The translations under genes and the position numbers were made by a program. Below the pieces are notes generated by a model. That model was given only the letters and a program-made list of their open reading frames with translations. It was not told where the DNA came from and ran no database searches. From Leishmania martiniquensis (lineage: Eukaryota > Euglenozoa > Kinetoplastea > Trypanosomatida > Trypanosomatidae), in the NCBI RefSeq assembly GCF_017916325.1, contig NC_090160.1, forward strand, positions 220,001-265,000: DNA of 45,000 bases, read 5' to 3'. This document shows, piece after piece, positions 19,701 through 29,771 of this stretch; within the stretch, counting starts at the first letter, position 1, and each line of letters starts with the position of its first letter.

Positions 19701-21913
19701 TGGCAGGTGTTGGCGAGGGCCTCTGGCGAAAGCGTCGCAGCAAGATCTTCCAGAGAGGCCATGCCGACGAGGTTTGGGACGCTCGGTTCGACCTCTGGCC
19801 CTGGTGATGGCTGATGCGCGCTCGGGTGTATCGACGTCGCATCAGGATCTGCAGCTGCAGTGGCAACGGACGACAAGGGCTGGGGCACGGCTGGTGAGGA
19901 CGACGGCGGCAGCTGCTCCTCAGAAGTGCCCGCTGTGGCCACAATCGTTGGAGACGACGATACAGAAGGGTCGCTGCTGTGGTGCTGTTTGCTGCCGCAC
20001 CTGCACGCACAATCGCTGCGCTCAAAGTGTGGCGAGGCCGCCGCTCCAGAATCACGCAGTGCCTTCTTCGCCGCACGCCTGCGCTGGTGCTCCGCCTTGT
20101 ACTGGCGCCGCTCCTCCGATGCCATCTTCTTCATCATATCGTGCTTCAGCTGCCGCTTGCGCTCACGCTTGCGCGCCAGGGCGGTGTCCGACCTGTGGCC
20201 GATCGAAAAAGGCTTCAGAGCCCCACCAGCCACCCCACCTTCGCCCTCCCCTGCTGCATCGCTGTTCTTGTGGCGCTTCGGCTCGCCCTTCTTGGGCAAC
20301 TTCTTCAGGCGGCGCTTCGCCCGCCTCGGGTGCGCGGCGTCATCACCCTCAATGGAGTCGCCGTGCCGCTGCTGGCCCGTCACCTCGCGCGCGGCGGTAG
20401 CGCAGTTGTCGTAGTCGGTGCTTTGCATACTTCCGTGCTTGGGATCGCTGGCACGCTCTCTGGTCAGCGGCCTTGGTGCCTCCAGCGCGCACTCGCCGGT
20501 CTCGGGAAAGAAGGTGTCTGATCGGATGGGGCCGGCGTTGGCGGCGGGCGTGATGGCCGCGCTTTTTGAAGCTGGAGAGGCGGGGGCGCTTTCACACATC
20601 ATCGGCCGCAACGCGGTAGAACTCTGTGGGGGCCACGGCCCCGCCGCATCGTCTGCTGGCACCATCTGCGCCGCCTCCACCGTGAGCGGCACGGGGGCTG
20701 CGGCTAATATACTTGTTCCGCAGCCGCCGTCACTGGCTTCGAGTATGATCGATGGATGCCCCCCCGCCTCGGTATCGCCAATAGTGCCTATATCCAAGAC
20801 AGCAGCAGGGCGTGAGGGCTGTGGTGAGCTGGATGACTTGAGGGTGGAGCCACCACGCTTATGCATGCTTGTGGGGAGAGACACTGGATTCGACGGCTTT
20901 GGCGGCTGCCCAACAGCTTTTGGCTGCTCGATAACAACAGCCAGAGGGGGCGCCACGGAGGGACCCGCGTCTTCACGGCGCATCGAGGTATGCGAAGAAG
21001 AGCAGGACAGCGCCTGCAACGCATTGGCAGCACAGGAAGCTGTTAGCTCCGGTAGGGAAGTGGTGAGTAAGCAGCCTTGCACACTTTCGACGCTTGTCAG
21101 TGGCCGCGTGATGTGTGGCAATAGCACCTGCGACGTCGAATCATTGTTGCTGCAGCCGCCCATGCCGCTGGCATCCTCGTCGCAGGCGGCAGAAGACCGA
21201 CCACGCGCTCTACCGCGGTGCAGCCGCGCCACACTGCGTGCCATGGACGATACCGAAGGCTCGTCGAGGGAGACGCTTTCAGGCAACGCCCCGCCGCGCA
21301 GTGCAAGATGCGACAAGTTATTAAGGGTCGGCGATGCGATTACTGTCCCGGTCACCGCTGCGGTTGGCACGAAACTGCCCAGAGCGGGGACCGAACGCGG
21401 TGAGAGAGCGTGTGGAGCACTACTGCACCGACTCTGTGGCGTTGGGAGCTGTGCGGCCTCGGCGGAAGAGGAGCTCATGCCTTGACGCTGCTGCGGCTCA
21501 TGTAGCGTTGGGGTCGAAGGTGCAGCGAGCTCGATAAAAAACTCCTTGTGCGAGCCTATCATGTCAGCCAGCAGCGGCAGCAGTGGCAAGCTCGACTCGG
21601 GAGGTTGTGAGCCTCTGCTGGAAGAGCCGTTCAGTGAGAGAAGACTGCCTTCGTGGCTGCTGCGGTGGCGCACATCGCTTTTGTGATGCGGTGCCTGCTC
21701 GACCAACTGCCGCTGACCAGAAAGAGGCGGCGCCCACACCCCAGAGGCGGCCAAGAAGCCGACGCCGCTCTGGAGGGGCATCACCTCCTCCTGCAGTCGC
21801 AGCGAGGAAGAGTTCACGCAGCGCGAGAAGTCGACGTTGGCATTGGGTAGGGTAGTCTTGGAGGAAGAAGCGCTCTGACAGCTGCTCAAGAGTTCAGTTA
21901 TGTCCTGCCACAT
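16736..21913 (-). CDS. Giant alpha-kinase (eEF2K/MHCK-type) with long disordered N-terminus
   Basis: The protein is 1725 residues with an ATG at 21913-21911. The kinase domain lies at about residues 1140-1350 and shows alpha-kinase landmarks in order: FSQGNMRASYYM (about 1173), the ATP-binding Lys in LLVAKRYLK (about 1199), the AMEP strand, KYNNNCGYV, then HELMVVDIQGVDDFYTDPQI (about 1305) with the catalytic Asp and Gln. GYGRGNLGKEGIRRFLESH and two Cys in HRCNEVC follow, as in the zinc-binding end of the fold. The 1100 or so residues before it are Ser/Ala/Pro-rich, with a very basic helical stretch at about 530-620 and an RS-like stretch near 1040-1100. The 370-residue tail is also disordered. 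Substrate is unknown. The domain call is firm, but any role in elongation-factor control would be speculation. Confidence 0.93.
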   Translation of the reverse strand: MWQDITELLSSCQSASSSKTTLPNANVDFSRCVNSSSLRLQEEVMPLQSGVGFLAASGVWAPPLSGQRQLVEQAPHHKSDVRHRSSHEGSLLSLNGSSSRGSQPPESSLPLLPLLADMIGSHKEFFIELAAPSTPTLHEPQQRQGMSSSSAEAAQLPTPQSRCSSAPHALSPRSVPALGSFVPTAAVTGTVIASPTLNNLSHLALRGGALPESVSLDEPSVSSMARSVARLHRGRARGRSSAACDEDASGMGGCSNNDSTSQVLLPHITRPLTSVESVQGCLLTTSLPELTASCAANALQALSCSSSHTSMRREDAGPSVAPPLAVVIEQPKAVGQPPKPSNPVSLPTSMHKRGGSTLKSSSSPQPSRPAAVLDIGTIGDTEAGGHPSIILEASDGGCGTSILAAAPVPLTVEAAQMVPADDAAGPWPPQSSTALRPMMCESAPASPASKSAAITPAANAGPIRSDTFFPETGECALEAPRPLTRERASDPKHGSMQSTDYDNCATAAREVTGQQRHGDSIEGDDAAHPRRAKRRLKKLPKKGEPKRHKNSDAAGEGEGGVAGGALKPFSIGHRSDTALARKRERKRQLKHDMMKKMASEERRQYKAEHQRRRAAKKALRDSGAAASPHFERSDCACRCGSKQHHSSDPSVSSSPTIVATAGTSEEQLPPSSSPAVPQPLSSVATAAADPDATSIHPSAHQPSPGPEVEPSVPNLVGMASLEDLAATLSPEALANTCHPSSKVPAGGSSALADALQVRRCTSASGGGASVTLSATLSAKGMPSTPAPCRRRFLSDGASMMKQKGRRNSLLYRISSTFMKVGGQVFPLPGPDAGAESFSLKCDPALEVNGDSADNGEDDGGGGLLCNELKGDSDAAVCAGFERALGSNDSVPNTTPHPPVAAAGSGAAAILELKQQQKVQQRQRFPSPPPGTAIPAVPASMVETDGGAASVDVSAVSPLTACASWGGTCHRYGLSLPLRTDTKVSSSARPRLNQPRTGDALTAAAKKGAAAMSGSSTSCCSSRSRSRAMDEERAAAESRAKYAGGTVRCGAGEEAPTPSAVASAAAVAAARKARRSISSSCSSFRSRSSDDESADGSSGSSYSSYTSSENLVPEVLQLVEGCSVPPPAAAFTNLKYRYSCVPQLHRYAEPAILHEWDLTEGCWGSVETSVVISPQPFSQGNMRASYYMIDMRRLNCLLVAKRYLKSTLQEDQYFDDVSMHSIAGHWARVFNTMNPPKKVRFVPAAVLMLPGRNPPLILAMEPQLTGKFVKYNNNCGYVRRKARWTPQAFSHFTYHASGHELMVVDIQGVDDFYTDPQILSPDGEGYGRGNLGKEGIRRFLESHRCNEVCRAIGLPPLQRDAKGAIVPSLGLSGVGRGSSGPGTLAAKDRVAAAVPSASGLKEERLPPKAFTPAGLASSGNVPSREHNGVQLSSRQPSEANLMLSPQPPRQTLHTSSGSSSISPLAAISAPLTPLALPHRMSPLQNYGVKYMRCPRQALIRPQSQYFTSTIAGGLMAVPQQGSVVPNGLGNVGVPSALQSYSPLSEQSGGRVGGPPANGSSGATRSMAAAGGHSGASPSPQGPVMMAVPLLRPPAAGRPTYAGAQCSANPEGLYLLTAQRSGENVGSSHQPPHLRPDGATSMGGGMPTFYPHPPMTGVVGTPTLKRASRQSSSNAMSSAIQSSDEVLVTTRPGPGRPSFSRQPVFSAVEEMKSRPSSHRHHRLYHQH

Positions 21914-24900
21914 CCTTGAAACCAGTTTGAGATGGAAAAAAAGTGGCGTGGGTCTCGCAAAGCGCGCGTGAGGCCGAAGTGTGTTTGCGAGCTGACCCCC
22001 CTGCCCTTTCGACCTTTGAAATCAAGGCACCCGAGTGCAATGGGGAAAGAAGGAGAGGGGTGGAGACACGGAAAGGGGGGAAGAGGGCAGAAAGCGAGAA
22101 AAGGGGGGAAGAAGGGGGAAGAGACACGTAATAGCTATGTTCTCTAAAGCACTAGACACAGAGAAGCGGTGAGCGTCAACAGAAATGTGTGTGATGTGAT
22201 GTGTATGTGTGTGACAACGAGCGCGAAACTTAAAAAAAAATTGTGCGCCTTGTCGAAACAGTCACGCGCACACAAACGCACGTGCCGAGGGGGAATTGAT
22301 ATCCAAGAATGCTGTGAAAAAGAGGGAAGACGGCGGAAGGGAAAATGAAAGAAGCGGAAACGAACGGTGAAAAAAGTGAAGAATGCATAGATACTTTTGG
22401 GTGCGCATGCGATGGCCCTGAAGAAGACACACACTCACACACAAACGGAATGTCAGTAGATGCCAATGTGCAACGGAAGAAAGAAAGAGAGAGGGAGGGA
22501 GAGGAGCAGGGACTAGGAGGAGATAGTGGTAGTCCGCCAGCAAGGAGAGAGGAGGGGGAAAAAGAGGCGTGAAAAAGAGAGAGGAGAGAGCAGGGGCGGA
22601 ATCGAATCTCTGTGCGCCGCGTAGGAGCGAGAAAGAGGGGGAAGGGGGGGGGGCAACCCAAACACCGCTTCCCGTATGAAACAGAGAGAACGGGTGAGAC
22701 GGGGCAGCGGCGGTCGTTCAAATGAGCACCAAACAAACAGCGAAAAAAAGGGCCGGAGAGCGAAGAAACAGAGGCGACGGAGGGACAGATAGCGGAATGA
22801 GGACGAGCCACCGAATGTGAGCCCACCAAGAGAAGGGGGGAGGGAAGGGTAGAGAGAGAAAGAGGACGGAGAGGGAGGGAGGGGAGCAGAGCATCAAAGG
22901 AAAAAATAAAGAGGAAGAAACGGAGTGAGACGCGCGAAAAGACACGCAGGCACACAACGCTGACAGTGAGGAGCCACTGAAAGAGAGAGCAGGGTAACCC
23001 TCAAGTACGAGCGAAAAAAAAGAGGGAAATGTGAGCGTCGCTGTTGTTGCTTCGGTTTGTAGCTAAGGATATCGGTGCGGTTGTCGTGTGAGGGTGCGCT
23101 CGTACACGATACACAGGTGCAAGCCTCGGTGGCTGCAAACGTTGCTTTTTTTCGTTCGATTATATGAAAGCAACGGTCCTACACCTGCGTAGGAGACTCG
23201 CACTCCCCCTCCCCGGCACAGGCACTTGCGCCACTGTACGCAGCGTCTTCAGCCAGTCGTCGACGTTGATCTGGCCCCCTGATGGTGTACGCTCACGAGA
23301 GAAATGTGGCGCAAATAAAAAAAGGGTGGGCATAAACCAAACAGGCAACGCAAGAGGAGCCGGGAATGTATGTAAAGGAGTAAGACAGAGAAGCGGTACG
23401 TATGTGCGTCCTCTCAAGTCCGAGCACAACGCAGACGCCGTAGCGGAAGAGCGCAACAAAACGCACAAAAATCAAAATTTCTGTGCGCACTATACGATTG
23501 GAAAGAACACTACAAAAAAGTGAAGGAGCGTGAGATGAAAGGTGGGAGTGTGATGGCCCTAGAAGGAGGGGGGAGGGGCGGAAGGCGAAGTGCCGGGGAA
23601 ACAGAAGAAGAAGAGAGGAGCGCCGTGGCTCAGCAGTGCGTGCTGGAAAAATAAGATGACGGCGGCGAGGACAGCTGCGCAAGAAGGTGTGCAATGAAAA
23701 CAAAAACTTACACGCACATATATATATACTCAGCGAACAAGACACCTTTCCTAGAAAGAGATCTTTGTATATAAGAGACGGTGGCTGGTGCTGCGTGTCT
23801 GCCTCCCTCGTTCCATATGTGCACCTCGACCCGCGTCGGATATCTCCCGCTCACTGTGTGTGTGTGTGTGTGGGTGGGTGGGTGGGTATAGGATCGCTGG
23901 AAGGTACGCGCGTGTGTTCGTGGGCCTCTGCTTTAGTTCTGTTTCGTTTTTTTGTCGCCTTCGCCTTCGTCCTCTTTCCCTCCGGCGTCGCCCCTCCGTT
24001 TCTTTCTTTTTGGCTCGCCGGGCTGCTTGACTTCGGTCGAAAGGGATGCGAAGGAGAAAAACTCTAATTTAACGCAATCGCCTGCGCCTCCTCTTAATGA
24101 GGCGCTTTCCTGCTGCTTCACTGTGTGGCGCGCGTCGGTGTGCTCGACTGCTTTCTGTGCGACAAAGATGAAGCCGTGCTGTGCTGCACAGCGGCGTGCA
24201 GGGGGGGAAGGGGATGAGGAAGCAACGAGGAGCGGCCGCGGCTGACACTACGAAACGGGGGCTGCTCACCAAGACGCAGAGAGACAGGCGCGACAGCGAA
24301 GATATCCGAAAAGTACTGCTGTAAACTTGACGCAGGAGAATGCTTTGTGTGTGTGTATGTCGCTCTTGTTATGATGATGCCGACCAGATAACTCATGCAC
24401 TGGCCAGCTCTCTGTGCGCATCGAACCGTGAACAGCAGAGGAGGAAGGGGGTTAAGGGGAAGAGAGTTTGCTACACTCACCGCTTGGCACGCAGAGAGAG
24501 GTCCAGTACGCGAGTTTCATCTACTCCACCCAACAAGGGGATGCGAACAGAGTGGGAGGGGGGAAGGTAATTGGGATGTCTCTCCCAGAAGTTTCTCTGG
24601 CTGTCTCCGCACGTGCCTCTTCGGTGCCGCCCACCCCCGGAGAGGGCGCCGCCGCATTTCGTGAGATAGATTTGCCGTAGCGAAGCACTGATCATTTCGA
24701 TCCGTGGCAGAGGCGAAACTCTGCGGCATGCCATCTCGGAAACACACGCACACAGAGCACCTACACACCTGCTGACGGAGTCTGCGGCCAGCCCTCGCAT
24801 GCGACACGAGAGGACAGGCTGATAATGGCGAAAACAAAGGAACGCAGAGAATGCCCATGTGCTGCCCGCCGATGCGAGAAAGCCGTGAGAGTGGCGCCAG

Positions 24901-26615
24901 CCGAGTAGCGCGCCGAGTCCGGGCCTCATTCGTACTCGTTGGCACATACGTTCAGCCGTCAGGCGAGGGACGCAGTGTGTGCCCTCCCCCCGACACGTTT
25001 CGGTGCACACGCCGTTATGGGAGGGAAACTCGAAAAGCAAAAACGGAACGAATAGCCGACGGAGTCACCGCGGCGAGCCTAAAGGCGGAGGCAGAAGAAG
25101 AGCGGAGGAAATGTTTTTTTTTCAAACTCCTCAGAACGCCTTCTTGATGAATTGGCACACACACACACACATCACCGACACCTGCGGCATACGGCGAAGG
25201 GGTGCGAAGGGCAGGTGAAAATGGAACCGAAGAGCAAATGTGGCGAATCCTCAGGAAGGACACGCCGCGCCACTCAGCGCTAATTTTTTTTTTCGGAGTG
25301 CTGAAGTGTAGGAGGAGTGTTGGCCACTTTTGGACTTGACGAAGAAAAATAAGGAGGGAGGGGGGAGGGGGAAGAAAAACACTCAGTGGAGATGGACAGC
25401 CGATCAAAGAAAAAGGCGCGGAGAGTACATGAGGCATCCCTGCACGTGTATATATCTCAACGAGGGTTTATGGGAAGAAACCGAGGAGGCTTCCTAGGGA
25501 GGGCAAGCCGCAGTCGTCAAGCGGCCCAGTGCCTGCAATCCGCTCATCAGCTCAGCATTGGGTCAGTAGCTTCAAAAACCAATGACCTGCTTCGCCGCCT
25601 CTCAGCCACTACCTACATGTCGGGACGTCGCACCTCCTCTGTTCAGTCGACTACACAGTGCGTGGCAGCATTTATATTTAATCACACAGACACGAACGTG
25701 CTTGTGGGCGCGCGTGAAGAGAGAAGCACCGTGTTCCTCCGTCTCTCTCTCGGGGTCACTCACTTGGACGCAACAGAGTCCTACCGTAGAGCAGGGAGAA
25801 TGTGTTGGAAACTTAAAGCTGAAGCTCAATGGTGCGCCACGGGCACACACCTGTAAGCGGAGGAACGGAGAGAATAAACGAAGGGTCTGCAAAGAGGGGA
25901 GAGCAACGAGAGTGTGAGAAATGAGCACCGAAATCACCTCAGCTTTCTTCAGCGGCGGAGGGAGTCCAAATGCACACGGCACCTCCCTTCTGCACGCGCA
26001 GGAACGCTGCGAGTGCTCTCATCTAGATGCGCACACTTGGGCTTCTTCCATTGGATTAGGAGATGCATTGGAAGCAGCAGCCTGTATGTATCCCCAGCGT
26101 CGAGCAGCGAGACTGATACGTCAGAGATGCACCGACGCACACTCCTTTTCCCCCTTCCCTTCCTCCTTTGAGTGGGATTTGGCAAAGCGTACCGTCGCCT
26201 GTCGCAGCACTGTTTGTTCAGTCTTCGGAGATGGGAAAGGGGCATCCGCTTCCGTGTGCCTGTCTCCGAATGTGTGTGTGTGCGGGGGGGGCTTTGTTTA
26301 TGAGTGTGTGGGTTGCCTCGCGCACACGGTAAGTGAGCGCAGGTAGCAGTGAAGGTTCAAAACTAAAGAGGGGGCGGTGAAGCGTACCTCGAGTGACCAT
26401 GCCTCCTACACAACTAGCATATCCCAATATGCGTAGCGGAGGGCCAGCTAAAAAGGAATGGAGAGACTCTCAGGCCGTACGGAACTGGCTGACATCGACG
26501 GAGGGGGAGCAGGAAGCTCAGAATGTCGCGCGTTGGCGCCAAGGCATTCTAACACTCCCACCCGCTTCTCGCCTGCCCCTCTTCCCCACTGTCCCTGCAG
26601 TACCACTCAGCTGCC
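21914..26615. other. Longest gap (4.7 kb): UTRs, homopurine runs, microsatellites
   Basis: The right-hand part is presumed to be 3' UTR of the 1051-residue gene, and the left-hand part 5' UTR and splice region of the alpha-kinase. The plus strand has long purine-dominated stretches (about 22030-22130, 22470-22660 and 22740-22930), which are pyrimidine-rich in the transcript. It also contains a TA repeat (23717-23730), a TG repeat running into GGGT repeats (23855-23887), and CA repeats (25155-25171). A short coding-like segment at 23160-23290 is listed separately. I found no complete gene. Confidence 0.55.
23160..23290 (-). pseudogene. Possible coding relic with EF-hand-like residues
   Basis: On the minus strand a 40-odd-codon stretch ends in TAA at 23162-23160. 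It encodes SGGQINVDDWLKTLRTVAQ and then a basic tail. Third positions in its core are mostly G or C, unlike the A/G-rich surroundings. The GQINVDDWL part resembles the second half of an EF-hand loop. There is no ATG in frame and no upstream coding continuation. It may be a gene remnant or chance. Confidence 0.25.
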
Positions 26616-29600
26616 TCAGATAACAGGGAAGAAGTAGAGGTCGCGTGGGGCAGTGTCTCGAGGCTCGCCGCTGCTCGCAGACGCAGCACTGCCACCCCCA
26701 CCGAGGACGACGGTGAGACAGAGTTCATCGAGGCAGTCGGCCAATGCCAAATATGCACTTTGGACATCGAGCCACGACTCGGCGGGCTCCTCAGCACACC
26801 CCGTGCCTGGGCTCGTGCTAGACTCTCTGTATCTCTCCAGTGCTCGCCATGACTCAGCCAGCGTGCGCCCCTCCGGTCCATGCTGAAGAGAAAGAAGCTC
26901 GTAAGAGAAAAGGGCATCCCTCAAGGCAGCCAAGGCACGCAACTGTTCCGGGGTGTAGACCTTTGGTGCGCCAGCAGGAGAAGCAGAGACGAGTCCACTC
27001 AGCAGAGATGGCTGCAGGAGCGAGTCCAGCTTCCGGATCGCCATGGCTGTTGCCCCCCTCTCGCCGCTTGTGGGGACTCGGCAGCAAAGCGGCTCCGGCA
27101 GAACTAGCTGATGCAGGAGAAGGCGCCACTGGTAGCCGATGCTGTACACCAGCTCTTGCTGCGCTCCTCTGGTGGCCGCCCCGACCAAGACGCTCGCCAC
27201 GACGAAGGGTATCGGCGGCACCTCTGGGTCTGCATACCACGCCCACATCACGCCCTCGCCAGCCCCGTCTGCCGCTGCCGTTGTGTCAGAGAAGGTGGAT
27301 CCGCTGCAGGTGGTGGAGGGGGAGGAGCAGCTGCTTGTCTCGCTGCTGCTAGACTGCCTCGGGCCATCTCGAAGGTACATGGACATGGAGCCTGGGAACA
27401 GTGGTGGCGGTGAGGGCTGAAACTCCACGCCGGGCGCCGTGGCGGAGCCCGCTACCGTACCAGTGGCCCGCCCCAGCCTCGTCTCGGCGCTAGCGTTCTG
27501 CATCTCGGGCCCTGACACATCTGCACACTCTCCGATCACAAACAAGTAGTGCTCCCGCACCTCCACGAAGGTCGTGGCATAGTTTGTCAGCTGCGCATAT
27601 CCCTTTACTGGCTGCTGCGCCCCGTTGCTCGCTGGCAGGGAAGAAGGCGACGTGTATTGCTGACCACGCAACGGAAGAGCAGCAACACCGCAGCCTCGGC
27701 GCTCCAGCGGCTGGCCGTCGCCGCTAAAGCGGCGTCGCACCCCGCGCAGACAACAAACATCAGTGGCGGCCGTATTAGGCTGCACATTGAAGCGCAACGC
27801 CAACTGCTGAAGCCCCCATCGGCCGACTGCGCTGAGGAGGAGGACAGGGCGCGCATCTGTGCCCCAAGTGGCCTCTACGCACTGCTGCGCAGCTTTCGAA
27901 ACGGAGGCCTGCACCACGAGCAAGACCCACCCCTCGCGTACCTTGTCATCCACCGCGGCTCGTAAACGGGCCAACGCCGACGTGTCGGACGGCACGTCCT
28001 CAAACAGTAAAAGCAACTCCACCGGGCGCAGCCTCGACTTCGGAACAGCACTGACAGATATAAAGAGTGCGTTATTGTCGTCGCAGCACGGCGCCACCGT
28101 CGACGAGCTCAGCTGCGCCTCTGTCCACGATACCTGCTCCAGTGCGCTCACTGGTGACCACGAGCACGTCCCAGCAGGCGCTGAAACGTCCGGCGCAGAG
28201 GCACCGACTCCGCTTGCCTTTCCCCAAGGCGCTGCTGCAAGAGAGTAAATGCGCGTAGCTGCGATAGCCAGGCCCGGCAGTACGACCGCGCGCCGTTGTC
28301 TCCGCAGACCGAACGATAGCATGGGCCGGACATGCAGCGGCGACGACGTTGACGGTATCAGCCAGTCGCCTGCCACCTCGCAGCTGCTGAAAGTAAGCGG
28401 CATATCCGCATCGCAGCCGTCGCACATCGGAAATGGAACCACCTGCACAGAGCGCATACAAACGTCCATTATGTGCATGACAGTCTGTGCGCGATTTCGC
28501 TCACCAGACACGGCGAGACGGTTACATGAATGTGCCTCGGCTGTTGAAGCGCAGGAGGCCGACCGATCGATGCAGCGGCACGCGGGCCGCAAGAGGGGCG
28601 CTGCCAGCGACGACGCCAGCGCTGCCACTACAAGCGCCGAAGTTTGGGCAGGGGTAGTGGCAGTAGGAACAAAGTCATCGTTGCGCGCTGTTGGCCTCGC
28701 GCCGCCAAGACTGGCGAAGGCGGCGGATCCGCTACAGAGAAGCGACACCGTGTCTACCCAAAATGCCGCAGGCAACGAGGGTGTTAGGTAAGTCGACTGC
28801 TGGTTATCACTGTGCACGGCTGCAGCAGTGCTACGCAGCGCCCGACGCAGCCTTACCAGGGGCAGCGCTTCGCATCCCACTTCATGGCACCTGTGCAACT
28901 GCTGCTGGATGTATGGAAGGAGCTCGGTGCACATGAACAGGTAGAAAAAGTGTGGATGGGTGGCGAAGACGTCGTCCGGCTGCGCGTCGGCTGCAGAGGG
29001 CACAGCCCGCAGTACATGGTACCAGCTCACATTGCTGCAGCCCCTCCGCTTCGTCCTGAGCTCCTGCGCAGCAGCCACGGCAGCAGACACGCGTTCCCCG
29101 ATCTCGCGCTCCCACCGTACATACGCGTCTGTGCGGACGCCAGCATCCACGGACGTGGCACCACCAGCTGATCGCCGCTCACGCTGCCGAGACTCGGCAT
29201 CTCGCGCTAAGAGCCGATACGCCTCCAGTGCCACCCAGGCGACGAAGTTCACACATGGGCCACCGCCGCCGCGGTGACCACAGTCACTTGTGCGGCAGCC
29301 ATGCGCGCAGCTTTCTGGGCTACTGCTCGCGTCAGAGGCGTTGCCGTGCCGCAACTCGGCTGCAGAGGACAGAGTTGTAAACGGGGGCCCTACGGAGACA
29401 GCCGACATGAACGCGTGTAGGTGACGCTCCACCACGTCGCCGAGGTAGAGGATGAAAGACGACATGGTATCGCTAGCCCTTGCCCGGTCCACCGTTGGCA
29501 ACGTGGTCAGGCCGGTCTCCGCCGTAGATGCTTGTGCGGTACCTACAACTTGCACCCCACGCGATGCGGTGCTGCTGGAGTCGGCACCAAGCGCAGACAA

Positions 29601-29771
29601 AAAAAACGGCAGACAGCCCACCACCTCCGCTGCGTCTAGCGCCAACGCATGAGAGCACCGGGCGTTCGAGCCGTTGCCATTAGGGACAAGCTTCCTTTCA
29701 TGGCCCTCGAGGCTTGCAGAGACATACCCGTCTAGTAGCCGCTGCAGCTGGACCGCGGCAGCAGAGGACAT
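26616..29771 (-). CDS. Large hypothetical protein with a possible chaperonin-like segment
   Basis: The protein is 1051 residues, ATG at 29771-29769, TGA at 26618-26616. Composition is Ala/Ser-rich with scattered His and Cys. No textbook motif stands out. One region (about residues 620-700) has a strand (ELLLLFEDV), a charged helix, a second strand (GWVLLVVQASVSKAAQQCVE), then LLLSAVGRWGLQQLALRFN. This succession resembles the apical domain of group II chaperonins and their divergent relatives such as the BBS6/10/12 group. The final third has a Ser-rich low-complexity loop and then helices (YTPEQLRALAALRDALFSYE, SAYLALADCLDELCLTVVLG) that could be the returning equatorial part. The resemblance is weak and my own pattern reading. 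The gene itself is solid by length and codon bias. An acceptor AG lies at 29927-29926 after a pyrimidine tract. Confidence 0.8.
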   Translation of the reverse strand: MSSAAAVQLQRLLDGYVSASLEGHERKLVPNGNGSNARCSHALALDAAEVVGCLPFFLSALGADSSSTASRGVQVVGTAQASTAETGLTTLPTVDRARASDTMSSFILYLGDVVERHLHAFMSAVSVGPPFTTLSSAAELRHGNASDASSSPESCAHGCRTSDCGHRGGGGPCVNFVAWVALEAYRLLARDAESRQRERRSAGGATSVDAGVRTDAYVRWEREIGERVSAAVAAAQELRTKRRGCSNVSWYHVLRAVPSAADAQPDDVFATHPHFFYLFMCTELLPYIQQQLHRCHEVGCEALPLVRLRRALRSTAAAVHSDNQQSTYLTPSLPAAFWVDTVSLLCSGSAAFASLGGARPTARNDDFVPTATTPAQTSALVVAALASSLAAPLLRPACRCIDRSASCASTAEAHSCNRLAVSGERNRAQTVMHIMDVCMRSVQVVPFPMCDGCDADMPLTFSSCEVAGDWLIPSTSSPLHVRPMLSFGLRRQRRAVVLPGLAIAATRIYSLAAAPWGKASGVGASAPDVSAPAGTCSWSPVSALEQVSWTEAQLSSSTVAPCCDDNNALFISVSAVPKSRLRPVELLLLFEDVPSDTSALARLRAAVDDKVREGWVLLVVQASVSKAAQQCVEATWGTDARPVLLLSAVGRWGLQQLALRFNVQPNTAATDVCCLRGVRRRFSGDGQPLERRGCGVAALPLRGQQYTSPSSLPASNGAQQPVKGYAQLTNYATTFVEVREHYLFVIGECADVSGPEMQNASAETRLGRATGTVAGSATAPGVEFQPSPPPLFPGSMSMYLRDGPRQSSSSETSSCSSPSTTCSGSTFSDTTAAADGAGEGVMWAWYADPEVPPIPFVVASVLVGAATRGAQQELVYSIGYQWRLLLHQLVLPEPLCCRVPTSGERGATAMAIRKLDSLLQPSLLSGLVSASPAGAPKVYTPEQLRALAALRDALFSYELLSLQHGPEGRTLAESWRALERYRESSTSPGTGCAEEPAESWLDVQSAYLALADCLDELCLTVVLGGGGSAASASSGEPRDTAPRDLYFFPVI

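Noticed and set aside
20418..21485. Plus-strand frame of 355 codons
   Set aside because: It is the antisense shadow of the GC-rich alpha-kinase N-terminus. All genuine genes here are on the minus strand.
22230..22955. Minus-strand frame of 241 codons rich in Phe, Leu and Ser
   Set aside because: It is the translation of a long pyrimidine-rich tract; hydrophobicity comes from TTC/CTC repeats, not from a real membrane protein.
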